Shown: one piece after another, positions 16,693 to 24,653 of the stretch
Numbering within the stretch: position 1 is the first letter of the stretch
How the letters are laid out: every line of letters starts with the position of its first letter
From: Ascidiimonas sp046199005
GTDB taxonomy: Bacteria > Bacteroidota > Bacteroidia > Flavobacteriales > Flavobacteriaceae
Length of the DNA stretch: 64,000 nt
NCBI GenBank assembly: GCA_046199005.1
Contig: CP176050.1
Coordinates: forward strand, 2,852,001-2,916,000
Direction of reading: 5' to 3'
Made by a program: the position numbers and the translations under genes
The notes under the pieces: generated by a model
Told to the model about the DNA's origin: nothing
Databases searched by the model: none
Seen by the model: the letters and a program-made list of their open reading frames with translations, nothing else

Positions 16693-17495
16693 ACATTATC
16701 AATAAAAATAAAGATACATATAAGGTATTAGAGGTTGAAAACCTACAAATTGGTTATCAGCGTAAACGGGAATCACTTATCATTGGTGATGAAATCTCAT
16801 TTGGGCTGGGTAAAGGAATATTAGCCGCTGTGGTGGGAGCCAACGGAATTGGAAAATCTACCTTGCTCCGATCAATCGCAGGTGTGCAAAACCCATTAAA
16901 AGGAAAGGTACTATTAAATCAAAAATCCTTGAAATCTTATACTCCGGTAGCCCTTGCAAGCAACCTGAGCATTGTTTTAACCGAACAATTACCTTCCGGA
17001 AATCTAACGATAAAAGAAGTAGTCGCACTCGGAAGGCAACCTTATACAAATTGGATAGGTACGCTTGGTGCGATTGATAATGAGCGGGTACATGAAGCGA
17101 TGCAATTGGTTAACATCGATCATATTCAAAACAAAAAATGCTACGAACTGAGCGACGGCCAATTACAAAAAGTAATGATCGCGAGAGCACTTGCTCAGGA
17201 GACTTCTTTAATTATACTGGACGAACCTACAACGCATCTCGATATTTATCATAAAGCTTATATTCTCAAATTATTGAAAAAAATTACCCGAGAAACTGGT
17301 AAAACCATTCTGTTTTCTACACATGAGATCGAATTGGCGATACAATTATGTGACGAAATGCTGGTAATGACGAGTGATCAGACTTCTTTTGGTGATCCTT
17401 GCGAACTTATCGAAAAAGGGGTTTTCAGTTCTCTTTTCCCTGCTGATCTTATTTGGTTCGAACCAGAAACAGGTACGTTCCGTATCAAAAAATGA
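16656..17495 (+). CDS. btuD: ABC transporter ATPase of the corrinoid importer
   Basis: A 279-residue ATP-binding subunit. Walker A is GANGIGKST (61-69 from the TTG), the signature is LSDGQLQKV (D in place of the usual G), Walker B is LIILDEPTTHLD and the switch histidine is in STHEIELAI. No ATG or GTG lies upstream of Walker A in frame, so the start is either the TTG at 16656 inside btuC or an ATT near 16695. A TTG with translational coupling to btuC is preferred. The protein body proper begins at YKVLEVENLQIGYQ. Confidence 0.88.
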   Translation: MVTCKKKTNNFLNIINKNKDTYKVLEVENLQIGYQRKRESLIIGDEISFGLGKGILAAVVGANGIGKSTLLRSIAGVQNPLKGKVLLNQKSLKSYTPVALASNLSIVLTEQLPSGNLTIKEVVALGRQPYTNWIGTLGAIDNERVHEAMQLVNIDHIQNKKCYELSDGQLQKVMIARALAQETSLIILDEPTTHLDIYHKAYILKLLKKITRETGKTILFSTHEIELAIQLCDEMLVMTSDQTSFGDPCELIEKGVFSSLFPADLIWFEPETGTFRIKK

Positions 17496-17583
17496 CAGCA
17501 TTCTTTCTTGTAGCCCACAACCCTATGTAAAAATCTATGCCGGAAACGTCTATTTCCTTCGCTTAATAATCCTTCGCAATGAG

Positions 17584-17591
17584 TATCTTTG
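17584..17591 (+). promoter_or_regulatory. Bacteroidota -7 box for rmuC
   Basis: TATCTTTG fits TAnnTTTG and stands 32 bp before the rmuC ATG. Confidence 0.45.
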
Positions 17592-17623
17592 TTTTTAACG
17601 ATCAAAAAAAAATAAGCTGATCT

Positions 17624-18952
17624 ATGCAGGAATCATTAATAACAGTTGGTATTGCTCTAATTACCTTAATATCCGGTGTTTTTCTGGGAATATATATCCA
17701 AAGACTCAAAACAAAGTCTTTACAGGCGACTCAAGAGGAACGCGAACTACAATTAAAAAACAAGCTTGAAGAGTTAAGAGATCGCCTGGATATTCTAAAT
17801 GATGAAAAAGAAGAGATCAGAAAAGAGAAGGATGCGCTTGCACTACAGATGACCCGAAAAGAAGCAGAGTTTGAGAATTTGCTGGTTCGTCATACCGAGC
17901 AAAAAGAAGAGGTCACCCAATTACAGGAGAAATTCACAAAGGAATTTGAAAACTTAGCCAACAAGATCCTGGATGAAAAGTCTACCAAGTTTACCGAACA
18001 GAATAAAGAAAATATAAAGACTATTCTCAATCCACTACAGGAAAAAATACAATTATTTGAAAAAAAGGTAGAAGCTACACATAAAGAAAGTATAGACTAT
18101 CACGCTGCTCTGCGTCAGCAGATCATAGGTCTGAAAGACCTGAACGAACAGATGAGCAAAGAAACGCTTAATCTTACGAAAGCCCTTAAAGGTGATAGTA
18201 AAATGCAAGGGAACTGGGGAGAGCTGGTCTTAGAACGGGTGCTTGAAAAATCCGGATTAGAAAAGGATCGGGAGTATCAGGTACAGGAAAGCTTTCAAAG
18301 AGAAGATGGTAGCAGAGTGCTACCTGATGTTATTATCAACCTTCCGGATGGTAAAAAAATGATTATTGATGCCAAAGTCTCCTTAACCTCTTACGAGCGC
18401 TATGTGAATACCGAAGATGAGGAGCAACAACTACATCTCAAAGCACATCTCAATTCTATTAAAAAACATATTGACCAATTATCCGCAAAAAAATACGAAG
18501 ACCTCTATGAAATGGAGAGTCCTGATTTTGTATTGATGTTTATTCCCATCGAACCGGCATTTGCCATTGCCATTAATCAGGACAACACCCTCTACAATAA
18601 AGCCTTCGAGCAAAATATTGTGATCGTTACACCTTCTACGCTTCTGGCCACATTGCGAACCATAGATACCATGTGGAACAATGAAAAACAACAGCGCAAC
18701 GCCATAGAGATCGCCCGTCAGGCCGGTGCGTTGTACGATAAATTCGAAGGATTTATTACCGATCTTACCAAAGTGGGTAAAAAGATGGATGAAGCGAAGA
18801 CCGAGTATAAAGGTGCTATGAACAAATTGTTTGAAGGAAGGGGAAACATTATCACATCTATTGAAAAACTTAAAAAAATGGGGGCTAAAGCGAAAAAAGC
18901 ATTGCCAGAACCTATTTTAAAACGCGCTATAGAAGAAAATGATGATGTCTGA
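17624..18952 (+). CDS. rmuC: DNA recombination protein RmuC homologue
   Basis: A 442-residue protein. An N-terminal membrane segment (about 4-25) is followed by a long coiled coil to about 160, rich in Glu and Lys. The RmuC nuclease-like domain then runs from about 190: QGNWGELVLERVLEKSGL, then LPDVIINLPDGKKMIIDAKV with the PD-(D/E)xK-like acidic and lysine residues, and FVLMFIPIEPAF. RmuC limits inversion at short repeats in E. coli; in some bacteria it acts in phage defence or DNA quality control. The 3' end overlaps the thioesterase gene by 14 bp. Confidence 0.92.
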   Translation: MQESLITVGIALITLISGVFLGIYIQRLKTKSLQATQEERELQLKNKLEELRDRLDILNDEKEEIRKEKDALALQMTRKEAEFENLLVRHTEQKEEVTQLQEKFTKEFENLANKILDEKSTKFTEQNKENIKTILNPLQEKIQLFEKKVEATHKESIDYHAALRQQIIGLKDLNEQMSKETLNLTKALKGDSKMQGNWGELVLERVLEKSGLEKDREYQVQESFQREDGSRVLPDVIINLPDGKKMIIDAKVSLTSYERYVNTEDEEQQLHLKAHLNSIKKHIDQLSAKKYEDLYEMESPDFVLMFIPIEPAFAIAINQDNTLYNKAFEQNIVIVTPSTLLATLRTIDTMWNNEKQQRNAIEIARQAGALYDKFEGFITDLTKVGKKMDEAKTEYKGAMNKLFEGRGNIITSIEKLKKMGAKAKKALPEPILKRAIEENDDV

Positions 18953-19496
18953 AAATATTTCCTTTAAGAGAATCGATGATTCACGAGTATCTATTTCAGA
19001 ACTCATGGTGCCGTCACGGTCGAATTTCAGTGGTAAAATACATGGAGGCTATATCTTATCGCTTATGGATCAAATTGCTTTTGCCTGCGCTTCCAAACAC
19101 TCTCGCGCTTACTGTGTAACAGCTTCTGTTGACACTGTAGATTTTCTTAATCCTATTGAGATCGGAGAATTGGTTACCATGAAAGCATCTATAAATTACG
19201 TGGGCAATACTTCCATGGTAGTAGGTATAAGAGTGGAATCTGAAAATATTCAAACCGGAATCGTAAAGCACTGTAATTCTTCCTATTTTACCATGGTAGC
19301 CAAAGATGACCACGGCAAAAGCATACAAGTCCCCGGAATTATTTTAGAGACGGATGAACAGGTACGTCGTTTTCTTAAGTCCATCAAACGTTCCGAAGAA
19401 AAAAAGGCGCGTAAAAAAGCATTCGACTATCCGGAAGCTACTTCGCCAGAAAGTCTGGAAATCTTAAAAAAATACAAGGTGAAAATCAGCCTTTAA
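18939..19496 (+). CDS. Acyl-CoA thioesterase, hotdog fold
   Basis: A 185-residue protein with a single hotdog domain of the YciA/BFIT type. NFSGKIHGGYILSLMDQIAF has the HGG turn and the central-helix Asp, and YCVTASVDTVDFLNPI follows as the next strands. It should hydrolyse acyl-CoA thioesters in the cytoplasm. Three ATG codons stand in tandem at the start; the third gives MSENISFKR and is a plausible true start. It overlaps rmuC by 14 bp. The C-terminal basic tail (KRSEEKKARKKAFDYPEATS) is typical of the flavobacterial homologues. Confidence 0.88.
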   Translation: MMMSENISFKRIDDSRVSISELMVPSRSNFSGKIHGGYILSLMDQIAFACASKHSRAYCVTASVDTVDFLNPIEIGELVTMKASINYVGNTSMVVGIRVESENIQTGIVKHCNSSYFTMVAKDDHGKSIQVPGIILETDEQVRRFLKSIKRSEEKKARKKAFDYPEATSPESLEILKKYKVKISL

Positions 19497-19503
19497 TTGT
19501 GGG

Positions 19504-19863
19504 TTATCGCTTTACGAACTGACCCAATGCGATTTCCCCCGGAGAACTTATTTTAATGATATAGGTTCCGGTTTTAAAATCGGAAACATCAATTCTGCGA
19601 TTTCCCTCCAGTTGCTTATCAAAAAAAACAATACCTGTTACATCTTCAATACGCACCTGTATAAGCTTTTCATTAACATTGCGCTTAATCACTATAAAAT
19701 CATCTGCAAGGGTTGGGTATATATCAGAACTGTCGAGTTCACGAACAGGAAGGTCTGTCCATACATCTACCGTTTTTTCAGGAGCATTTACTTCGGGAGT
19801 TTGCTGAGCCATAAGAGTGCCCGAACTAATCAGTAAAATACAAAGGAGTAGTTTTCTTATCAT
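19504..19863 (-). CDS. Small exported protein resembling a type IX sorting domain
   Basis: A 119-residue protein with a Sec signal peptide (LLCILLISSGTLMAQ). After a short linker, residues about 50-119 follow the beta-sandwich pattern of type A C-terminal sorting domains: IQVRIEDVTGIVFFDKQL, then DVSDFKTGTYIIKISS and FVKR. A protein that is little more than a sorting-type domain is unusual; similar small proteins are common in Flavobacteria and their role is unknown. It lies downstream of carB on the same strand, but a terminator separates the two. Confidence 0.65.
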   Translation of the reverse strand: MIRKLLLCILLISSGTLMAQQTPEVNAPEKTVDVWTDLPVRELDSSDIYPTLADDFIVIKRNVNEKLIQVRIEDVTGIVFFDKQLEGNRRIDVSDFKTGTYIIKISSPGEIALGQFVKR

Positions 19864-19916
19864 TTTTTATGTAAAAGATACTGCTTATCCTTTGATTGTC
19901 ACGTTAATAAAAAACT

Positions 19917-19946
19917 AAAAAAGCGGTAAAATTTACCGCTTTTTTT
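19917..19946 (-). terminator. Rho-independent terminator after carB
   Basis: Stem AGCGGTAAA / TTTACCGCT with a one-base spacer, flanked by A and T runs on both sides. On the minus strand it lies between carB and the small exported protein gene. Confidence 0.85.
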
Positions 19947-19970
19947 AGTTTGTATGTTATTAATGTCTAT

Positions 19971-22823
19971 CTATTTACTCAAATACATCTTACGTCTTGA
20001 ATAAAGATTATAGAAGTCGTCGTCCCGAAGGTTATCAATAAATAAAATACTTTCTCCTGTACTTTTCATTTCGGGTCCTAATTTCTTATCTACATTAGGG
20101 AATTTATTAAACGAAAATACCGGCTGCTTAATCGCAAAACCTTCCAGCTCTGGATTGAAATCAAAATCGGAAAGTTTGTTATGCCCCAGCATCACTTTTG
20201 TGGCATAATTTACATAAGGCTCCTTGTACGCTTTGGCTATAAAAGGAACAGTTCTTGAAGCTCTTGGATTTGCCTCTATTACATATACCTTATTATCTTT
20301 TATGGCGTATTGGATATTGATGAGCCCTACCGTATTAAGCGCTAATGCAATTTTTCGTGTATGATCTTTAATTTGTTGCATCACCAGTTCTCCCAGTGTA
20401 AATGGAGGGAGCAGTGCATTCGAATCTCCTGAGTGAATTCCGCAGGGTTCAATATGCTCCATTATACCAATGATATAGACATCTTCCCCGTCACAGATCG
20501 CATCTGCTTCGGCTTCGATAGCTCCATCAAGGTAATGATCCAGTAATAATTTATTATTCGGGATCTGCCTCAGTAAGCCTACCACGTGATCTTCTAATTC
20601 CTTTTTATTGATCACAATTTTCATTCCCTGACCACCCAATACGTAAGAAGGTCTTACCAGTAAAGGAAAATCCAGTTGTTCTGATAATTTCAAGGCTTCT
20701 TCAGCAGTCTCAGCCACGCCAAACTCTGGATAAGGAATGTCGTTCTCTTTTAGCAACGTAGAGAAACTACCTCTGTCCTCAGCCAAGTCAAGCGATTCGA
20801 AGCTTGTACCTATGATGTTAATTCCGTATTTATCTAATTTTTCAGCTAACTTGAGTGCGGTCTGACCTCCTAACTGAACAATGACTCCCTCGGGCTTCTC
20901 GTGTTGAATGATATCATAGATGTGTTCCCAGAAAACCGGTTCAAAATACAATTTATCCGCCGTATCGAAATCGGTAGAAACAGTTTCAGGATTACAATTG
21001 ATCATTATCGTTTCATAACCGCACTCCGCAGCGGCTAGTACCCCGTGCACACAGCAATAATCAAACTCAATTCCCTGTCCGATTCTGTTAGGACCTGAAC
21101 CTAGAACTACAATCTTTTTCTTCTCGGTCACTTCACTTTCATTATGCACATAGGTTTTGCCATCGGGTGTTTCTATAGAGCTTTCGAAAGTAGAATAGTA
21201 GTAAGGTGTCATTGCCTTAAATTCTGCAGCACAGGTATCTACCAGTTTGTATACTCTTTTTACACCAAGTTCATTACGCCTGCTGTACACCTGACTTTCC
21301 CAGCATCCCAACATATGAGCAATTTGTCTGTCTGCAAAACCTTTTTGTTTTGCTTCTAACAATAACTCTTTTGGTAAACTCTCAATTGAATAGCTTTTGA
21401 TCTCCTTCTCCAGGAAATAGAGTTCTTCGTACTGCTTAAGAAACCACATATCAATTTTCGTGATCTCATGAATTCTACTTAGTGTTATCCCCATTTGAAT
21501 CGCATCGTAAATGACAAAAACACGATCCCAACTGGCATTTTTAAGTTTTTCAATAATTACATCATAACTCTTGAGCCCTTTGCCATCTGCGCCTAAACCA
21601 TTTCTTTTTATTTCTAAAGATTGGGTCGCTTTATGCAATGCTTCCTGAAAAGAACGTCCTATTCCCATGACTTCCCCAACCGACTTCATCTGTAACCCTA
21701 AAATTCTGTCTGAGCCTTCAAATTTATCGAAGTTCCAACGTGGGATTTTTACGATCACATAATCCAGTGTCGGTTCAAAAAGTGCCGAAGTGGATTTCGT
21801 GATTTGATTGTCTAATTCATCCAGGGAATAGCCTATCGCCAGCTTGGCGGCCACTTTGGCTATAGGATATCCGGAAGCTTTAGATGCCAATGCAGAAGAT
21901 CTGGAAACCCGCGGGTTGATCTCAATCGCAATAATATCCTCTTTTTCATCCGGGCTTACCGCAAACTGAACATTACAGCCTCCGGCAAAATCACCAATGC
22001 TTCGCATCATTTTAATCGCCATATCCCGCATGCGTTGGTAGGCTGTATCAGAAAGGGTCATGGCAGGAGCTACTGTAATTGAATCTCCTGTATGAATCCC
22101 CATAGGATCCATATTTTCTATCGTACAGATGATAACAACATTATCATTTTTATCTCGTAGAAGTTCTAACTCGTATTCCTTCCAACCCAATAAAGCCTTA
22201 TCAATAAGAACTTCATGAATCGGGGAGGCTTCAAGACCCCGGGTAAGAAGCGTACCAAACTGTTCCTCTGAATGCACAAAAGAAGCGCCCGTACCTCCCA
22301 ATGTGAATGAAGGACGGATCACAAGCGGAAAACCAAATTCCTGAGCGATCTCTTTTCCCTTTAAAAATGAGGTGGCAATTTTAGCCGGTGCAACAGGAAT
22401 ATCGATTTTTTTAAGCAATTTTTTAAATTGTTCTCTATCCTCGGTAATTTGTATCGCATCGATATCTACCCCTATAATCTCAATCTCAAAATCGCCCCAA
22501 ATACCTTTCTCATCTGCTTCAATACATAGATTAAGAGCAGTCTGACCACCCATGGTTGGCAGCACAGCATCGATCTCCGGATGTAGTTTGAGAATTTCAA
22601 TAATTGATTTTGTGGTCAATGGCTTCAGGTAAATATGATCTGCCATTGATGGGTCAGTCATAATAGTGGCGGGATTGCTGTTGATGAGTACCGTTTTGAT
22701 TCCATCTTCGCGTAAGGATCGCAGTGCCTGTGAACCTGAATAATCAAATTCGCAAGCCTGTCCTATAATAATGGGACCCGAGCCTATGATTAGAATGGTG
22801 TTGAGATCTTTTCTTTTTGGCAT
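19971..22823 (-). CDS. carB: Carbamoyl-phosphate synthase large subunit, short form
   Basis: A 950-residue protein made of two homologous ATP-grasp halves. The first starts TILIIGSGPIIIGQACEFDY and the second, near residue 556, IVVLGSGPNRIGQGIEFDYC. Each half has the HTGDS/HSGDS and NPRVSRSSALASKA or NPRASRTVPFIAKA blocks. The first half makes carboxyphosphate and carbamate; the second makes carbamoyl phosphate, for pyrimidine and arginine synthesis. E. coli CarB has 1073 residues. This one stops at about residue 935-950 of the standard protein, so the C-terminal MGS-like allosteric domain that binds UMP and ornithine is missing. The small subunit is not in the window. Confidence 0.95.
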   Translation of the reverse strand: MPKRKDLNTILIIGSGPIIIGQACEFDYSGSQALRSLREDGIKTVLINSNPATIMTDPSMADHIYLKPLTTKSIIEILKLHPEIDAVLPTMGGQTALNLCIEADEKGIWGDFEIEIIGVDIDAIQITEDREQFKKLLKKIDIPVAPAKIATSFLKGKEIAQEFGFPLVIRPSFTLGGTGASFVHSEEQFGTLLTRGLEASPIHEVLIDKALLGWKEYELELLRDKNDNVVIICTIENMDPMGIHTGDSITVAPAMTLSDTAYQRMRDMAIKMMRSIGDFAGGCNVQFAVSPDEKEDIIAIEINPRVSRSSALASKASGYPIAKVAAKLAIGYSLDELDNQITKSTSALFEPTLDYVIVKIPRWNFDKFEGSDRILGLQMKSVGEVMGIGRSFQEALHKATQSLEIKRNGLGADGKGLKSYDVIIEKLKNASWDRVFVIYDAIQMGITLSRIHEITKIDMWFLKQYEELYFLEKEIKSYSIESLPKELLLEAKQKGFADRQIAHMLGCWESQVYSRRNELGVKRVYKLVDTCAAEFKAMTPYYYSTFESSIETPDGKTYVHNESEVTEKKKIVVLGSGPNRIGQGIEFDYCCVHGVLAAAECGYETIMINCNPETVSTDFDTADKLYFEPVFWEHIYDIIQHEKPEGVIVQLGGQTALKLAEKLDKYGINIIGTSFESLDLAEDRGSFSTLLKENDIPYPEFGVAETAEEALKLSEQLDFPLLVRPSYVLGGQGMKIVINKKELEDHVVGLLRQIPNNKLLLDHYLDGAIEAEADAICDGEDVYIIGIMEHIEPCGIHSGDSNALLPPFTLGELVMQQIKDHTRKIALALNTVGLINIQYAIKDNKVYVIEANPRASRTVPFIAKAYKEPYVNYATKVMLGHNKLSDFDFNPELEGFAIKQPVFSFNKFPNVDKKLGPEMKSTGESILFIDNLRDDDFYNLYSRRKMYLSK

Positions 22824-22860
22824 TTTGACGATAGATTTTACAAAATAGATTATTAGATAT

Positions 22861-22893
22861 AAAAAAAGGTGTTACTTAGAAAAGTAACACCTT
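22861..22893 (-). terminator. Rho-independent terminator after rpmH
   Basis: Twelve-base arms AAGGTGTTACTT / AAGTAACACCTT with a four-base loop. On the minus strand the stem is followed by a run of seven Ts. Confidence 0.9.
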
Positions 22894-22920
22894 AATATTT
22901 TGAACAACTAAATGTAGTCA

Positions 22921-23079
22921 TTATTTTTTATGTCTTGGCTCCGAAGATACAGATAATTTTTTTCTTCCTTTAGATCTTCTTCTAGCAAGCACCTTTCTAC
23001 CATTAGCAGAAGCCATACGCTCTCTAAAACCGTGCTTGTTCTTTCTCTTTCTTTTTGATGGTTGAAATGTTCTTTTCAT
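22921..23079 (-). CDS. rpmH: 50S ribosomal protein L34
   Basis: A 52-residue, very basic protein starting MKRTFQPSKRKRKNKHGFRE, the L34 signature, followed by RMASANGRKVLARRRSKGR. The last residues, KLSVSSEPRHKK, are an extension of a few residues usual in Bacteroidota. It is a structural protein of the large ribosomal subunit. It has a complete Bacteroidota promoter upstream and a strong terminator downstream, so it is transcribed alone. Here it is followed by carB rather than by the rnpA-yidC genes found next to rpmH in many other phyla. Confidence 0.97.
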   Translation of the reverse strand: MKRTFQPSKRKRKNKHGFRERMASANGRKVLARRRSKGRKKLSVSSEPRHKK

Positions 23080-23148
23080 TATTCAGTAACTTAAAACGCT
23101 GTTGTTATAGATTTTAATTGCACGAGTTTACTTCACAAAAGTGCGGCG

Positions 23149-23179
23149 CAAATATACGAAGAGTTTTTACTCTTACAAA
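23149..23179 (-). promoter_or_regulatory. Complete Bacteroidota promoter for rpmH
   Basis: On the minus strand, a -33 TTTG (23179-23176) is followed after 19 bp by TATATTTG (23156-23149). Both boxes match the consensus, and the spacing is ideal. Confidence 0.8.
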
Positions 23180-23212
23180 CGCAAAACTAAAAATATTTTC
23201 AATTGTTTTTCC

Positions 23213-23220
23213 TACCTTTG
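23213..23220 (+). promoter_or_regulatory. Bacteroidota -7 box for the exported-protein gene at 23245
   Basis: TACCTTTG fits TAnnTTTG. It stands 24 bp before the preferred ATG at 23245, which supports that start over the upstream one at 23203. Confidence 0.5.
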
Positions 23221-23244
23221 CACTCCGATAGATACGTCCCTTTC

Positions 23245-24132
23245 ATGAAACCGGTTCGAATTGTATTAATTGTCTTTGCATGTATGTCATGTTTCTTGGC
23301 TATTAGTCAGGTTTCGCTTAGATACCAACTCGCTCCCGGAGATACTTTTCACATCAAACAACAATCAGATCAAACCCTTATTCAAAAAATGGAAGGCGTT
23401 GATAATATAGTTTCAAATCATATTGAAGCTATCATGGAATTTAAGGTGATCAAAGAGCTACCTCAAGCCTATGAAATGCAAATCACCTTCACTGATATTA
23501 AAATGAATATTCACTCCAATCTCAGCGGAGAGATCCTAAATATGGATGCGGCAAAATCAAAAGAAAATTCTCAAAACAGCATTTTCAAAACGCTTCTGAA
23601 CTATCCCTTAACGGTGATCCTTAAAACAAATGGTGACATAGTTGAAATTAAAGGTTGCGAAAAGCTTATAGAGCATATGCTGGATAAAGCCAATATAAAG
23701 GATCCGTTTACCAGAGAACTCATGCGCACATCGCTTGAAAATGACTTTGGAACAAATGCTCTTTCGCAAAGTTACAAACAAATGACTTATTTCTATCCGA
23801 ACAAAGAAGTCACACTCAATGAAAGCTGGCATACCACTAACAAGGGAAGTTTGGAGACAGACAATACATGGAAGCTTCTGTCTTTAAATAATAAAAAAGC
23901 GACACTAACTGCAAATGGGATTGTTCACATGAACGTTAGCAAATCGGGAATGATGATGCAGCTAAGCGGCATACAAAAAGCACGCTTAATTGCAAATACT
24001 TATACAGGTTTTCTACAGGAATTAACAATAGAAGGGGTCGCAAAGGGAAATTCAGAGATTGAATTAGAAGAAGGCACAAAAGAAATCCCTACCGTAATTA
24101 CTTCAAAAATTAAATATAACATCATCAATTAA
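23245..24132 (+). CDS. Exported protein of unknown function
   Basis: A 295-residue protein with a Sec signal peptide (IVLIVFACMSCFLAISQ). The mature part is rich in beta strands, for example YQLAPGDTFHIKQQSDQTL at the start and TGFLQELTIEGVAKGNSEI near the end. The pattern resembles DUF6263-type exported proteins of Bacteroidota, but I cannot name it with certainty. The start at 23245 is chosen because the -7 box lies at 23213. The small TPR-like membrane protein follows after 2 bp, so the two are cotranslated. Confidence 0.7.
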   Translation: MKPVRIVLIVFACMSCFLAISQVSLRYQLAPGDTFHIKQQSDQTLIQKMEGVDNIVSNHIEAIMEFKVIKELPQAYEMQITFTDIKMNIHSNLSGEILNMDAAKSKENSQNSIFKTLLNYPLTVILKTNGDIVEIKGCEKLIEHMLDKANIKDPFTRELMRTSLENDFGTNALSQSYKQMTYFYPNKEVTLNESWHTTNKGSLETDNTWKLLSLNNKKATLTANGIVHMNVSKSGMMMQLSGIQKARLIANTYTGFLQELTIEGVAKGNSEIELEEGTKEIPTVITSKIKYNIIN

Positions 24133-24134
24133 AA

Positions 24135-24650
24135 ATGTTTCACAAGAATTTTAAAATAGTTATTGCCGCAATCATTATCGGTCTGGCCATATGGCAGTTT
24201 ATTGAAGGGTACATAGGTAATGGTATATTCCTGATCTTACTTTCCGGTATTTTCATTTTTCTTTATTTCAGAAATGAAATGATTCTGATGGCTTTTTTGA
24301 GAATGCGCAAACAGGATTTTGAGGGCACTCAGAAATGGCTTAACCGTATAAAGAATCCCGAACAGGCTTTGATCACCAAACAACAGGGCTACTACAATTA
24401 TTTGCATGGGATTATGGCTTCACAAACCAATCTTACGAAAGCAGAAAAATACTTTAAGAAAGCACTTAAATTAGGACTTTCGATGGATTATGACCTGGCC
24501 ATGGCTAAGCTAAGTCTGGCAGGAATCGCTATGCAAAAAAGGAGAAAGCGAGAAGCAACCACATTACTTCAGGAGGCCAAAAAATTAGATAAACAAAATA
24601 TGTTGACAGATCAGATTAAAATGATGCAACAGCAAATGAAGAAAATCTGA
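24135..24650 (+). CDS. Membrane protein with TPR-like helices
   Basis: A 171-residue protein with two hydrophobic segments near the N-terminus (about 9-25 and 29-46, IFLILLSGIFIFLYF). The rest is helical with a TPR-like pattern: YYNYLHGIMASQTNLTKAEK, then YFKKALKLGLSMDYDLAMAK, then a third pair ending LLQEAKKLDKQN. It probably serves as a membrane-tethered protein-binding scaffold facing the cytoplasm. It is cotranscribed with the exported protein upstream. The convergent cls gene ends 3 bp away. Confidence 0.65.
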   Translation: MFHKNFKIVIAAIIIGLAIWQFIEGYIGNGIFLILLSGIFIFLYFRNEMILMAFLRMRKQDFEGTQKWLNRIKNPEQALITKQQGYYNYLHGIMASQTNLTKAEKYFKKALKLGLSMDYDLAMAKLSLAGIAMQKRRKREATTLLQEAKKLDKQNMLTDQIKMMQQQMKKI

Positions 24651-24653
24651 TGG

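Noticed and set aside
17374..17605. Frames on both strands at the end of btuD and in the gap before rmuC
   Set aside because: They mostly overlap btuD in other frames and show no family pattern. The gap itself holds only the rmuC -7 box.
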